64,000 nt of DNA, from positions 744,001 to 808,000 of the forward strand of contig NZ_NIUC01000001.1 of assembly GCF_002807035.1 (NCBI RefSeq), in the 5' to 3' direction. Position 1 is the stretch's first letter, and every line of letters begins with the position of its first letter. The notes under the pieces are model-generated. The model worked only from the letters and a program-made list of their open reading frames with translations. It was not told where the DNA came from and ran no database searches. Made by a program: the position numbers and the translations under genes. Shown here piece by piece: positions 9,371 to 18,578 of this stretch. Source of the DNA: Algoriphagus formosus. Its GTDB lineage: Bacteria > Bacteroidota > Bacteroidia > Cytophagales > Cyclobacteriaceae.

Positions 9371-11062
9371 TCAGCCTATCTCATTTTTCTTCAAAGCAGC
9401 TACTGCATAGTCCACCGCACGCGCTGTCAAAGCCATGTAGGTGATGGATGGGTTCTGAGTGCCAGTGGAAGTCATACAAGCTCCATCGGTCACAAAAACA
9501 TTAGGTGCCAAGTGCATTTGATTGAATCCATTCAAAAGTGAAGTTTCAGGATCTCGACCCATTCGAACTCCGCCCATTTCATGAATGTCCAAACCTGGGG
9601 ATTGCTTGCTATCAGATTTACGGATATTGAAGCATCCTGCCTTACTGAGCATCTCTTCGCCTTGCTCCAAAAAGTCTTTTAAAAGCAATTCGTCATTTTC
9701 ATCGTAATCCACAGACACTTGCAGCAGAGGAATACCCCATTCATCTTTTTGATCTTGGCTGAGTGATACAAAATTGCTTTCCTTTGGAATAGTCTCGCCC
9801 TGCATCATCATAAAGACATGCCATGGTCCTGGCTTGGCACTTGCTTCCTTAAAATCAGCTCCAAAATTCATATCTCTGGCACCTCCCCAGCCACCTCTTC
9901 CTGCGGAGTAAAAACTCATATACCCTCGCTGGAAATCCATTTCTTGCTTATGCACATTTCGAAAGTTGGGAAGCATCACAGCTGTGGGCCTACGTCCGAA
10001 ATAATATTTATCCTCAAAACCTTCGAAACCAGCACTGAGGGAACCACGGTAATTATGAAAAGCGATATACTTTCCCAATATTCCCGAATCATTTCCCAAG
10101 CCATTTGGAAATCGACTCGAGGTACTGTTAAGTAAAATAAGGTTGGTATTAAGTGCAGAAGCGTTTAAAAAAATGACTTTGGCAAAATACTCAGTTGCTT
10201 CCTTAGTGACACGATCAATGACTCTTACCCCTGTGACTTTATCCTTTTTTTCATCCCAAATGAGCGAATGTACCACCGAGTCGGGCCGCAGAGTCAAATT
10301 TCCTGTTTTTGCAGCGGCTGGTAAGGTGGAAGAATTAGAGCTGAAATAACCTCCGAAAGGGCATCCTCGATAGCATTGATTTCTGGCCATGCACTGACCC
10401 CTACCCTGCTGCAGGTGCACATCCTTAGGTTGAGTCAGGTGCGCACAGCGTCCAATAATAAATTTACGGTCTCCGTAAGCTTTCAAAATTCGCTCTTGAA
10501 TCTCCTTCTCAACGCAATTCATTTCCCATGCTGGCAAAAAGTCTCCATCAGGCAAGGTATCCAAACCTTCATAGCTTCCCGAAATCCCAACAAAGCGCTC
10601 AACATAACTATACCATGGAGCAATATCCTCATAGCGAATTGGCCAATCAACTGCAAAGCCATCTCGACCAGGCCCTTCAAAATCATATTTACTCCACCGC
10701 TGTGTCTGCCTTGCCCAAATCAGGGACTTTCCTCCCACTTGATAGCCTCTTACCCAGTCGAAAGGCTTTTCCTGTACGTAGGGATGATCTTGATCTTTGA
10801 CAAAAAAATGAGCTGTATCTTCTTTGTATGCATAGCAGCGATTGACGACGGGGTTCGCTTTCTTATCTTCCAAAGGGATTTGGTTGCGATGAGGCATTTC
10901 CCAAGGAGCCGCCGTCATGGTAGGATAATCTTTTAGATGTTCGACCTGCCTACCTCTTTCAAGAACCAGCGTCTTTAAACCTTTTTCACAAAGTTCCTTC
11001 GCAGCCCAGCCTCCGGAGATGCCAGAACCGACAACAATCGCGTCATATTGATGAGAATTCAT
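9371..11062 (-). CDS. GMC-family oxidoreductase
   Basis: 563 residues. The FAD Rossmann motif GSGISGGWAAKEL lies at 12-24 and the glucose-methanol-choline C-terminal signature is present (VTDGACMTSTGTQNPSITYM near the end). The candidate catalytic histidine region is DIHEMGGVRMG. A cysteine cluster around CMARNQCYRGCPFGGYF resembles the gluconate 2-dehydrogenase large-subunit subgroup, which acts on sugars or sugar acids. That subgroup usually travels with a Tat-exported small subunit; none is seen here, and this protein has no Tat signal. Substrate is therefore unassigned. Confidence 0.88.
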   Translation of the reverse strand: MNSHQYDAIVVGSGISGGWAAKELCEKGLKTLVLERGRQVEHLKDYPTMTAAPWEMPHRNQIPLEDKKANPVVNRCYAYKEDTAHFFVKDQDHPYVQEKPFDWVRGYQVGGKSLIWARQTQRWSKYDFEGPGRDGFAVDWPIRYEDIAPWYSYVERFVGISGSYEGLDTLPDGDFLPAWEMNCVEKEIQERILKAYGDRKFIIGRCAHLTQPKDVHLQQGRGQCMARNQCYRGCPFGGYFSSNSSTLPAAAKTGNLTLRPDSVVHSLIWDEKKDKVTGVRVIDRVTKEATEYFAKVIFLNASALNTNLILLNSTSSRFPNGLGNDSGILGKYIAFHNYRGSLSAGFEGFEDKYYFGRRPTAVMLPNFRNVHKQEMDFQRGYMSFYSAGRGGWGGARDMNFGADFKEASAKPGPWHVFMMMQGETIPKESNFVSLSQDQKDEWGIPLLQVSVDYDENDELLLKDFLEQGEEMLSKAGCFNIRKSDSKQSPGLDIHEMGGVRMGRDPETSLLNGFNQMHLAPNVFVTDGACMTSTGTQNPSITYMALTARAVDYAVAALKKNEIG

Positions 11063-11154
11063 AATTGAAAAATAAGCGATTCTTTTCTGACTTTTATAAA
11101 AATTTTAAAAAACCTCTCCAGGTCTTGATCAGAAATAAGAAACAGCTGGGTTTT

Positions 11155-11553
11155 CTAGGAATCAAAACCTCCTCGAATCGTATCGGCTATTTCCCCTAGT
11201 TCTTCCTGACTTAACTTCAATTTCGGGCGAGTGAAATTAATATCATCCATGGTCTTGAGAGGAACTAGATGGATATGAACATGAGGGACTTCCAAACCTA
11301 TCACAGCAACACCAATTCGTGTGCATTTGATGGTTTTATCCATTGCTTTTGCCACTTTTTGGGCGAAAAGATGAAGCGCTGTCAGGTCTTCAGAAGCCAT
11401 ATCGAAGATATAATCGACCTCCTTTTTTGGGACCACCAATACATGTCCTTTCACCAAGGGCATAATATCCAAAAAAGCGATGTTATTTTCGTCTTCAGCG
11501 ATGATATGTCCAGGGATTTCCCGGTTGATGATTTTTGTAAAAATGCTTGCCAT
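11155..11553 (-). CDS. HIT family nucleotide hydrolase/transferase
   Basis: 132 residues with the histidine-triad motif HVHIHL at 91-96 and the preceding KGHVLVVPKKEVDYIFD region of the Hint/HinT branch. Members hydrolyse nucleoside phosphoramidates or adenylylated compounds. It follows greA on the same strand, but a terminator lies in between. Of the usual family size with no oddities. Confidence 0.93.
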   Translation of the reverse strand: MASIFTKIINREIPGHIIAEDENNIAFLDIMPLVKGHVLVVPKKEVDYIFDMASEDLTALHLFAQKVAKAMDKTIKCTRIGVAVIGLEVPHVHIHLVPLKTMDDINFTRPKLKLSQEELGEIADTIRGGFDS

Positions 11554-11563
11554 AGCATCAAAA

Positions 11564-11593
11564 ATAAAAAAATCCCGAGGATTTCCCGGGATT
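11564..11593 (-). terminator. Intrinsic terminator after greA
   Basis: AATCCCG (11571-11577) pairs with CGGGATT (11587-11593). Read on the minus strand, the stem is followed by TTTTTTT, so it ends the greA transcript. Confidence 0.82.
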
Positions 11594-11621
11594 GATCGAA
11601 AAGATAAATGTTGAATAATTC

Positions 11622-12095
11622 TTAGTACGAGATATCCAGGATTTCAAACTGCAACTTTCCAGCAGGGGCATTGATTTCTGCAATCTCGCCTTTTGATTTT
11701 CCTACCAAGCCTTTTCCAAATGGTGAGGCAAGGGAAATCTTTCCTGCTTTCAAATCAGCTTCCTCCTCAGACACCAAGGTGTAAGTCACCGTCATTCCGT
11801 TTTTTACGTTCTTGATCTTGACGGTACTCAATATCCCCACCTTGGATTGATCCATTTTGGAATTGTCCAGTACACGGGCATTTCCTACTACTGCTTCAAG
11901 CTTTGCAATCTTCAATTCCAACAAGCCCTGTGCATCCTTTGCCGCATCATATTCGGCATTCTCTGACAAGTCACCTTTGTCTCTTGCCTCAGCAATCTGC
12001 TTAGCGATATCTGCTCTTCCTTTTGTCTTCAACTCCTGAAGTTCATCCTTCAGTTTCTTCAGACCTTCTTCGGTATAATATTGTACTTTCGACAT
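11622..12095 (-). CDS. greA: Transcription elongation factor GreA
   Basis: 157 residues, the standard length. The N-terminal antiparallel coiled coil (YYTEEGLKKLKDELQELKTK at 6-25, with DKGDLSENAEYDAAKD carrying the acidic tip) enters the RNA polymerase secondary channel to trigger transcript cleavage. The C-terminal FKBP-like domain has SPFGKGLVGKSKGE. Terminators on both sides make it monocistronic. Confidence 0.97.
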   Translation of the reverse strand: MSKVQYYTEEGLKKLKDELQELKTKGRADIAKQIAEARDKGDLSENAEYDAAKDAQGLLELKIAKLEAVVGNARVLDNSKMDQSKVGILSTVKIKNVKNGMTVTYTLVSEEEADLKAGKISLASPFGKGLVGKSKGEIAEINAPAGKLQFEILDISY

Positions 12096-12127
12096 AGTTA
12101 GCGATTGTTAGTACCTGCTAAAAAAGA

Positions 12128-12164
12128 AAGTAACGGTCGCGCAGGAGAGACCGTTACTTTTTTA
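12128..12164 (-). terminator. Bidirectional terminator between the dehydrogenase and greA
   Basis: AAGTAACGGTC (12129-12139) pairs perfectly with GACCGTTACTT (12150-12160) around a 10-base loop, with T or A runs on both sides. It lies downstream of nothing on the plus strand and upstream of greA, so it probably insulates greA from upstream minus-strand transcription that ends at 12250. Confidence 0.85.
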
Positions 12165-12249
12165 AGCTTGGCTTTATTTCTTTACAAAAGTAAGAAATCC
12201 CCCTATAGATACAAATTTTAGGTTTTAAGGTTCAAATTATTTTCATCGA

Positions 12250-13179
12250 TCATCCAAATGCTTTTTTGATTTGCTTGACCAGTACCTCATTGATCTTTTC
12301 ATAAGACTCAAATGTCCATCCAGCCACATGAGGTGTAAAAATCACATTTTCGCGATTTGCTAGCTTTTCAAATTCAGCTTTCTGTTCTGAACTAAAGCGG
12401 TTGAACTTTTCATTCTCGAGCACATCTAGCACCGCACCTCTCAATATCCCTGCATCCAGCGCTTTGTTCAATGTTTCAAAACTTATCACCTCTCCCCTAG
12501 CCGTATTGATCAACCAAAAAGGTTTGGCAAAGCTTTCTAATTCATCAAAAGTGAAAAAATTCCGGGTTACCTCTGTCAAAGGAACATGCAAGCTCAAAAT
12601 ATCAGATTCTGCTTTCAGTTTTTCCCAGATTACTTCCTGGACCAAATTATCTTCAAAATCCTTTTTGTACTTATCGTAGGCTAAGACATCCACTCCAAAT
12701 CCTTTCAGCCTTTTGGCAAATGCTCTTCCCATATTTCCATAGCCCATGATCCCTACGGTTTTTCCTTTGAGTTCATAGCCACGGTTGCCTTCCCGGTCCC
12801 AGATTCCTTTCCGCACCTCCTTATCACTTTTGATGAGATGATTCATAAGCGCTAAAAGCCCCCCTATCGCATGCTCTGCCACAGCATCCCGATTGCCTTT
12901 AGCAGCATGAAAAAGCTGAATCTCATTTTCCGCCAAATATTCCAGATCAATTTGGTCCAGGCCTGCCCCTGCACGGGCAATAAACTTAAGGTTATGAGCT
13001 TTTTCCAAAAGAGCTCTATCCATTGGAGTTTTGGACCGAATGACCAAACCCTCGTACAAAGTGAGGTCTTCCATAATCTCTGAGCGGGTAATATTGGGCC
13101 TATAATCTGCCTGATGCCCTTCCTTCTCCAGCAAAGGAATGATGCTGGAGTGCATTTTATCGATAATAAGTATTTTCAT
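12250..13179 (-). CDS. D-2-hydroxyacid dehydrogenase (phosphoglycerate-dehydrogenase-like)
   Basis: 309 residues of the D-isomer-specific 2-hydroxyacid dehydrogenase family. The NAD-binding motif is GIMGYGNMGRAFAKRL and the catalytic residues sit in NTARGE (Arg), DVLENE (Glu) and TPHVAGWT (His). It has no C-terminal ACT domain, so it is a short form. It could act as the 3-phosphoglycerate dehydrogenase of serine synthesis or on another 2-hydroxyacid. It starts 1 bp after the stop of mgtE and is probably co-transcribed with mgtE and rsmA. Confidence 0.88.
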   Translation of the reverse strand: MKILIIDKMHSSIIPLLEKEGHQADYRPNITRSEIMEDLTLYEGLVIRSKTPMDRALLEKAHNLKFIARAGAGLDQIDLEYLAENEIQLFHAAKGNRDAVAEHAIGGLLALMNHLIKSDKEVRKGIWDREGNRGYELKGKTVGIMGYGNMGRAFAKRLKGFGVDVLAYDKYKKDFEDNLVQEVIWEKLKAESDILSLHVPLTEVTRNFFTFDELESFAKPFWLINTARGEVISFETLNKALDAGILRGAVLDVLENEKFNRFSSEQKAEFEKLANRENVIFTPHVAGWTFESYEKINEVLVKQIKKAFG

Positions 13180-13180
13180 T

Positions 13181-14548
13181 CTAAAGATTCAAGAGTAACA
13201 TCGCGATCCCAAAATAAACGGTTAGACCTAGCAAATCATTTGTGGTAGTGATGAATGGTCCAGATGCAATTGCAGGGTTGATCCCAAAATGATTTAAAAT
13301 CAAAGGTGTGACCGTTCCCATAAAGGAAGCCAGAAGGACGACGCAGAAAAGTGCCACTCCCACGGTAATCCCGAAAATCGGTTCGAATCCATAAATGAAA
13401 ACCACTACCAAAAACACGAAAAAAGCAAGTAAAACTCCATTTAGAACTGCAACAAGAAAGCCTTTTATAAAACGCTTTAAGGGCGTATCATCAAAAACTG
13501 ATTTAGATGCCAAGGACTGTACAATAAGAGAGGATGCCTGTATGCCTACATTTCCCCCTGTAGCTGCTACGAGGGGAATAAAGGATGCTAATGCGATGTA
13601 TTTATTCAATCCATCTTCAAAAAAGCCGATAATTCTAGCACCTAGTAATCCTCCGATTACTCCGATTAGTAGCCAAGGAAGACGAGCTTTGGTAATCATA
13701 AAGATGGAATCAGACTCTTCAATATCGCCTGAAATACCTGCCATGGCCTGAATATCTTCCTCTGCCTCCTCTTGTACTACGTCCAAGATATCATCAACAG
13801 TAATTCGTCCGACCAACTTGTTTTTGGCATTGACGACAGGAACAGACTCAAGGTCATACTTTCGCATGATACCAGCAACCTCCTCCTGATCCATGTAAGT
13901 AGGAACAGAAATCACTTCTGGTTCATAAATATCTTCAATCCGAGTATTTTCTCCGGCAAGAATTATTTTCTTGAGCGAAACACGACCAAGCAACTGCTGT
14001 CGGTTATTGACTACATAAATCGAAAAAATCTTCTCGACATTTTCGGCCTGCCTTCTGATTTCATTGATAGTTTGAATGACATTCCAGTTTTTATTGGCTC
14101 GGATAAATTCCTTTGCCATGATACCACCGGCAGTATCTTCTTCATATCGCAGAAGGTCAAGTACCTGATCAGACTTTAGCCTGTCCTGAAAATTGGCAAT
14201 GACCTCTTCACGTTCCCGCTCACCCAGTAAATTAAGTAAATCCGCCGCATCATCAGAATCCATCAATTCGATGAATGAGGCGATCTCCGGATTCTCCAGT
14301 TCACGAAATACTCTGATGAGCGTATTATCATCCAATTCGATCAGAATATCTGCTGCTATTTGCTTATCCAGTGCCCGAAGGACATAGATTGACTCATCTA
14401 AGGATAATTCATCCAAAATAGCGGCAATATCAGCCTCATTCACCCCATCCAGTGATTCCTGAATAAAATCCAGATCTCGGTTTTCGATACCGTGCTGTAG
14501 GCTTTCTAGGTACTCTTTGGAGAGTTCAAATTGCTTAATGATGTCCAC
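13181..14548 (-). CDS. mgtE: Magnesium transporter MgtE
   Basis: 455 residues in the family order: helical N domain with acidic repeats (about 1-130, including FIELMDSDDAADLLNLLGER), two CBS domains (about 135-260, with PVVNAKNKLVGRITVDDILD) and a C-terminal membrane region with five helices containing AATGGNVGIQASSLIVQSLA and the pore segment. Mg2+ held between N and CBS domains is known to close the channel. The start overlaps the end of rsmA by 14 bp, so the two are translationally coupled. Confidence 0.95.
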   Translation of the reverse strand: MDIIKQFELSKEYLESLQHGIENRDLDFIQESLDGVNEADIAAILDELSLDESIYVLRALDKQIAADILIELDDNTLIRVFRELENPEIASFIELMDSDDAADLLNLLGEREREEVIANFQDRLKSDQVLDLLRYEEDTAGGIMAKEFIRANKNWNVIQTINEIRRQAENVEKIFSIYVVNNRQQLLGRVSLKKIILAGENTRIEDIYEPEVISVPTYMDQEEVAGIMRKYDLESVPVVNAKNKLVGRITVDDILDVVQEEAEEDIQAMAGISGDIEESDSIFMITKARLPWLLIGVIGGLLGARIIGFFEDGLNKYIALASFIPLVAATGGNVGIQASSLIVQSLASKSVFDDTPLKRFIKGFLVAVLNGVLLAFFVFLVVVFIYGFEPIFGITVGVALFCVVLLASFMGTVTPLILNHFGINPAIASGPFITTTNDLLGLTVYFGIAMLLLNL

Positions 14549-15320
14549 GGGATTCTTGGATTTTCTGGGTTAAAAACACAAAATCAGCCACATCCAATTG
14601 CTCGGCTCGCAAGTCCAACATAGGATGGCCTTGAAGTGATTCTGGAAGCTGGAAGGATTTTAGGGAATTTCTCAAGGTTTTTCGGCGATTACCAAAGCCT
14701 CCTTTCACCACTTTGATAAATAAACTTTCATCACAGTCTAGACTTTTGGTCTCATTTCGTATCAGGCGAATGACACCTGAATTCACTTTAGGAGGAGGAT
14801 TAAAGACTCCTGGGGGTACCGAAAACAAATATTCAATCGAGTAAAAGGCCTGCAGTAGAACCGATAAAATCCCATAATCCTTATTTCCCTTTGGAGATGC
14901 GATTCGCTGTGCTACCTCTTTTTGAAGCATGCATACCACCTCGGTTACTTGATGGCGCAACTCAAGGATTCGGAAAAAGATTTGGCTTGAAATATTGTAA
15001 GGAAAATTACCCGCAATGGCAAAAGGCTCTTGGAAAACTTTTGAAATATCCATTTTCAGGAAGTCCCCCTCCAATATATGATCAACCAAATGTGGGTATT
15101 TTGCCTCGAGATATCGGATTGACTCTTGGTCAATTTCTGCCAAATAGAGCTCCTGTGGGTTTTCTAGCAAGAAATCTGTGAGTACGCCCATACCAGGGCC
15201 AATCTCGAGGACTTTTTGGGCACCACCATGTCCTGTGACAGCTTGAGCTATTCGCTTGGCAATGCTCAAATCCGTCAGGAAGTGTTGTCCCAGATGTTTT
15301 TTGGGTCTGACTTTTTCCAT
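14535..15320 (-). CDS. rsmA: 16S rRNA (adenine1518/1519-N6)-dimethyltransferase
   Basis: 261 residues. It dimethylates two adjacent adenosines in helix 45 of 16S rRNA. HLGQHFLTD marks the N-terminus, SAM motif I is LEIGPGMGVLTDFL and the catalytic motif IV is NFPYNISS. It is first in the minus-strand run rsmA-mgtE-dehydrogenase and divergent from pdxA; the pairing of rsmA and pdxA is common in bacteria. Confidence 0.96.
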   Translation of the reverse strand: MEKVRPKKHLGQHFLTDLSIAKRIAQAVTGHGGAQKVLEIGPGMGVLTDFLLENPQELYLAEIDQESIRYLEAKYPHLVDHILEGDFLKMDISKVFQEPFAIAGNFPYNISSQIFFRILELRHQVTEVVCMLQKEVAQRIASPKGNKDYGILSVLLQAFYSIEYLFSVPPGVFNPPPKVNSGVIRLIRNETKSLDCDESLFIKVVKGGFGNRRKTLRNSLKSFQLPESLQGHPMLDLRAEQLDVADFVFLTQKIQESRGHH

Positions 15321-15428
15321 CGAATAGCTCCGGTAATTTTTTATAAATTGCAGCCTAAAATTAAGACAATATTCCTAAAGGCCTAAGTTCGACAGTGATT
15401 GTAAGTAGCCTTTTTTGAGCAAAGCAAT

Positions 15429-16463
15429 ATGACAGCAAAGCAACATAAACCCATAATTGGGATCAGTATCGGAGATATAAACGGAATAGGCCCGGAAGTA
15501 GTGATGAAAGCGCTTCAGGACTCCCGAGTTCATCAAGACTTTGTGCCTCTGATATATGGGCATGGAAAAGTGCTCAGTGTTTATAAAAAAATGCTAGATC
15601 TGGAAGGATTCAACTTTTTACAGATCAGATCCATCGATGAAATCCAGCATAAACGAATCAATGTGATCAATGTGATGGAGGAATGCCCGGAAATTATTCC
15701 CGGCGTAGAAACCCAAGAGGCAGGAAAATTGGCTTTGGAAGCACTTCGGACCTCAGTTGCAGACCTGAAAGAGGGAAAAATCCATGCGCTAGTGACCGCT
15801 CCCCTGAACAAGAACAATATCAATAGCGAAGAGATCAAATTCATTGGCCACACGGAATTCCTAAGCGAAGCAGTCAATGCCAAGGACAGTCTGATGTTTT
15901 TGGTATCGGACAAACTGCGCGTAGGACTGGTAACAGGACATATGCCAATTGCTCAGGTGAGTCAAGCAGTCACCGTGGAAAGAATCAAGCGGAAGGCTAA
16001 TCTCATGCTTTCAAGTTTAGAAAAAGACTTTGGCATCAATCGACCAAAAATTGCGATTCTAGGTCTAAATCCTCATGCAGGTGAAGATGGCCTGCTTGGT
16101 AAAGAGGAAATCGAGGTCATTAAACCAGCAATCAACCAACTGAAAGATCAGAATAAATTAGTCTTTGGTCCCTACCCTGCTGATGGCTTTTTTGGTATGA
16201 TGCATCAGACCAAATTTGATGGAGTTCTAGCAATGTATCATGATCAAGGATTGATTCCTTTCAAATCCATGGCGTTTAGCGATGGGGTTAATTTCACAGC
16301 AGGGCTTCCGATTATCAGAACTTCCCCAGATCATGGGACAGCTTATAATATTGCTGGTAAAGGACTAGCAGATGAAGGTTCAATCAGGGCCGCATTATTT
16401 CTGGCTTTGGATGTAATTAGGGCTCACCAAGTCTTAGAGGAAGAAACAGAGGACGCAGAATAA
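15429..16463 (+). CDS. pdxA: 4-hydroxythreonine-4-phosphate dehydrogenase
   Basis: 344 residues. It acts in the DXP-dependent pyridoxal phosphate pathway. The N-terminal GISIGDINGIGPEVVMKAL and the metal/substrate region MYHDQGLIPFK with NFTAGLPIIRTSPDHGTA are diagnostic. The C-terminus is acidic (LEEETEDAE). It is divergent from rsmA by about 108 bp and followed by a short gap with the promoter of the next gene. Confidence 0.96.
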   Translation: MTAKQHKPIIGISIGDINGIGPEVVMKALQDSRVHQDFVPLIYGHGKVLSVYKKMLDLEGFNFLQIRSIDEIQHKRINVINVMEECPEIIPGVETQEAGKLALEALRTSVADLKEGKIHALVTAPLNKNNINSEEIKFIGHTEFLSEAVNAKDSLMFLVSDKLRVGLVTGHMPIAQVSQAVTVERIKRKANLMLSSLEKDFGINRPKIAILGLNPHAGEDGLLGKEEIEVIKPAINQLKDQNKLVFGPYPADGFFGMMHQTKFDGVLAMYHDQGLIPFKSMAFSDGVNFTAGLPIIRTSPDHGTAYNIAGKGLADEGSIRAALFLALDVIRAHQVLEEETEDAE

Positions 16464-16527
16464 AAATAGCCCTGCGGTGAAAGGAAAATATAATTCTCTT
16501 TCATTTTAATCTTTCCAATTAATTACC

Positions 16528-16535
16528 TATTTTTG
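16528..16535 (+). promoter_or_regulatory. Candidate -7 promoter element for the yceD-like/rpmF transcript
   Basis: TATTTTTG, followed by C, fits the Bacteroidota TAnnTTTG element and lies 26 bp before the GTG start. The -33 region is T-rich but without a clear TTTG. Confidence 0.45.
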
Positions 16536-16561
16536 CGGTCTTAAAATCGATAAGAGACGTC

Positions 16562-17116
16562 GTGAAATTCCTGCAGAACTTTGACATTGAGGTAATTAAA
16601 TACCCAGAAGGGACACATGAATTAGAATTTGATGTTAATGATCGATTCTTCAGAGAATTCGGTGAGAATGATCTGGTTCAAAATGGCAACTTGACCATAA
16701 GGGTCAGCATGCACAAAGGAGCAAATTTGATCGAAATGGATTTCCACATCAAGGGAAGCGTTAGGCTCACCTGCGATAGAAGTTTGGAAGAGTTTGACTC
16801 TCCGCTTGAATCCGAGGAAACCATGATATTTAAATATGGCTCAGAAGAAAAAGAAATTGACGAGGATGTTTTCATGATCACCAGAGACACGCCAAAAGTA
16901 AATGTGGCTCAGCTTATTTATGAATTCATTCTTTTAGCCTTACCGGCAAAAAAAATTCATCCTGACCATCGAAACGAACTCGATGATGAGGAAGATGAAT
17001 TGGACGGGCTTTATGTCTACATCGATTCTGAAAAAGAATCAGAGGAATCTGATGATGAAGACGTAAACGTAGATCCCCGCTGGGAAAAGCTAAAAAATCT
17101 AAATAAAAAAAAGTAA
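16562..17116 (+). CDS. DUF177 protein (YceD-like)
   Basis: 184 residues from a GTG start; no in-frame ATG is close upstream. It resembles the DUF177/YceD family encoded directly before rpmF in many bacteria, and in plants implicated in 23S rRNA accumulation. The conserved core is the beta-rich stretch with SVRLTCDRSLEEFD (about 65-78). The C-terminal third is strongly acidic (runs of D and E). It lies 24 bp before rpmF, supporting a ribosome-related role; the exact function is not settled. Confidence 0.85.
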   Translation: MKFLQNFDIEVIKYPEGTHELEFDVNDRFFREFGENDLVQNGNLTIRVSMHKGANLIEMDFHIKGSVRLTCDRSLEEFDSPLESEETMIFKYGSEEKEIDEDVFMITRDTPKVNVAQLIYEFILLALPAKKIHPDHRNELDDEEDELDGLYVYIDSEKESEESDDEDVNVDPRWEKLKNLNKKK

Positions 17117-17140
17117 TAGAACTCTTAAATCACGCATAAA

Positions 17141-17332
17141 ATGGCACATCCTAAACGAAAGATTTCCAAAACCAGAAGAGATAAAAGAAGAACTCATTAC
17201 AAGCTAGAAGCTCCTGGTTTGGCAAAATGTCCTACTACTGGTGAAATGCACTTGCCTCATAGAGCTTTTTGGCTTGACGGCAAATTGTACTACAAAGGAC
17301 AGGTAATCATCGAAAAAGAAGTAATGGCATAA
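17141..17332 (+). CDS. rpmF: 50S ribosomal protein L32
   Basis: 63 residues. [20 protein letters not shown] at the N-terminus and [17 protein letters not shown] in the middle match L32. Only one cysteine is present, so this is the zinc-free form. It is preceded by the yceD-like gene and followed by a terminator, with fabH further on, the usual rpmF-fab arrangement. Confidence 0.96.
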   Translation: MAHPKRKISKTRRDKRRTHYKLEAPGLAKCPTTGEMHLPHRAFWLDGKLYYKGQVIIEKEVMA

Positions 17333-17353
17333 GCCAAAATTTCACTGAATCAT

Positions 17354-17386
17354 AAATCCATTCTATTTATAGTTTGGATTTTTTTT
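17354..17386 (+). terminator. Intrinsic terminator after rpmF
   Basis: AAATCCA (17354-17360) pairs with TGGATTT (17375-17381), with a small inner CTA/TAG pairing and five more T after the stem. Confidence 0.65.
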
Positions 17387-17445
17387 ATGCCAAAAATTTC
17401 AATACCCTCGCTATCAAACACTTAAGATATTACAAATGGAATATT

Positions 17446-17477
17446 TTTGGTGGTAAGAGGCATTTATGATATTTTTG
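17446..17477 (+). promoter_or_regulatory. Bacteroidota-type promoter for fabH
   Basis: TTTG at 17446-17449 and TATTTTTG at 17470-17477 match the -33 and -7 elements with a 20-bp spacer. This would place transcription start near 17482-17484 and give a leader of about 65 nt that contains a hairpin. Confidence 0.6.
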
Positions 17478-17515
17478 ACCTTCTTTACAAAAAAGGGGCA
17501 AACCCAAAAATGAAT

Positions 17516-17537
17516 AAGGCGAGTGATCGCCTTTTTT
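17516..17537 (+). promoter_or_regulatory. Terminator-like hairpin in the fabH leader
   Basis: AAGGCGA (17516-17522) pairs with TCGCCTT (17527-17533) around GTGA, followed by four more T. It ends 12 bp before the fabH ATG and downstream of the predicted promoter, so it could attenuate transcription or act on translation. No alternative pairing was identified. Confidence 0.5.
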
Positions 17538-17549
17538 AACCCAATTCGA

Positions 17550-18548
17550 ATGGAGAAAATAAAAGCCATGATCACCGGCGTACAAGGCTATGTACCTGAG
17601 TACCGGTTGACCAACAAGGAACTTGAGAAAATGGTCGAAACTAACGACGAGTGGATCACCTCAAGAACCGGCATCAAGGAGCGAAGAATTTTAAAAGGCG
17701 AAAACCAAGGAACCTCAGTGATGGGGATTGAAGCTGCTAAAGGGCTCCTTGAAAAAACCAATACTGACCCCAAAGACATCGAAGTAGTCATCTGTGCCAC
17801 AGTGACTCCGGACATGCCCTTCCCTGCTACTGCCAACATAATCGCTGATAAAATCGGTGCGAAAAACAGCTTTAGCTTTGATATTTCCGCAGCCTGCTCA
17901 GGGTTTTTGTATGCTTTACAGCTTGGCTCACAATTTATCGAGTCTGGTACGCATAAGAAAGTACTTGTGGTAGGTGCAGATAAAATGTCCTCCATTGTAG
18001 ATTACAAAGACAGAACTACCTGTATTCTTTTTGGTGATGGAGCTGGAGCAGTTTTATTGGAGCCAGCCGAGGGAGACTTGGGAATCAGAGATGCAATATT
18101 GAGGTCTGATGGTTCAGGCGAACCATTTCTCCACATGAAAGCAGGAGGAAGCAGAAGGCCAGCTTCGCACGAGACAGTAGAAGCCCGCGAGCATTATGCT
18201 TACCAAGAAGGTTCTACTGTGTTCAAGTTCGCTGTAACCAATATGGCAGACGTCAGTGCAGAAGTAATGGAGCGAAATGGTCTTAAAGGAGATGATGTCG
18301 CTTGGCTAGTACCCCATCAAGCCAACAAGCGCATCATTGATGCTACTGCAAACAGAATGGGTGTAGGACCTGAGAAAGTAATGATGAATATTGAGCGCTA
18401 TGGCAATACCACAGCAGCAACTATTCCTCTTTGCCTTTGGGACTATGAGAAGCAACTGAAAAAAGGAGATAATCTCATTCTAGCCGCATTTGGTGGAGGG
18501 TTCACCTGGGGTGCGATCTATGTCAAATGGGCCTATGACCCGAAGTAA
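17550..18548 (+). CDS. fabH: 3-oxoacyl-ACP synthase III
   Basis: 332 residues from the ATG at 17550. A GTG at 17523 in frame is inside the leader hairpin, and the family starts close to [10 protein letters not shown], so the ATG is preferred. It condenses acyl-CoA with malonyl-ACP to start fatty acid synthesis. The catalytic triad is visible: Cys116 in [13 protein letters not shown], His in VPHQANKRI and Asn in [11 protein letters not shown]. It is the first gene of the fabH-efp block near accB/accC. Confidence 0.96.
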   Translation: MEKIKAMITGVQGYVPEYRLTNKELEKMVETNDEWITSRTGIKERRILKGENQGTSVMGIEAAKGLLEKTNTDPKDIEVVICATVTPDMPFPATANIIADKIGAKNSFSFDISAACSGFLYALQLGSQFIESGTHKKVLVVGADKMSSIVDYKDRTTCILFGDGAGAVLLEPAEGDLGIRDAILRSDGSGEPFLHMKAGGSRRPASHETVEAREHYAYQEGSTVFKFAVTNMADVSAEVMERNGLKGDDVAWLVPHQANKRIIDATANRMGVGPEKVMMNIERYGNTTAATIPLCLWDYEKQLKKGDNLILAAFGGGFTWGAIYVKWAYDPK

Positions 18549-18578
18549 TTTCATTAAGAATAAACTCAAATAATTAAT

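Noticed and set aside
13395..14387. Plus-strand reading frames opposite mgtE
   Set aside because: They mirror the mgtE coding frame, are rich in Ser and Lys, and match no family; mgtE is unambiguous.
17510..17539. Nine-codon leader peptide before fabH
   Set aside because: Its codons show no bias towards one amino acid and no alternative stem was found, so it is not listed as a gene.
17523..17549. GTG start for fabH at 17523
   Set aside because: It lies in the terminator-like stem, and FabH proteins begin close to the ATG at 17550.
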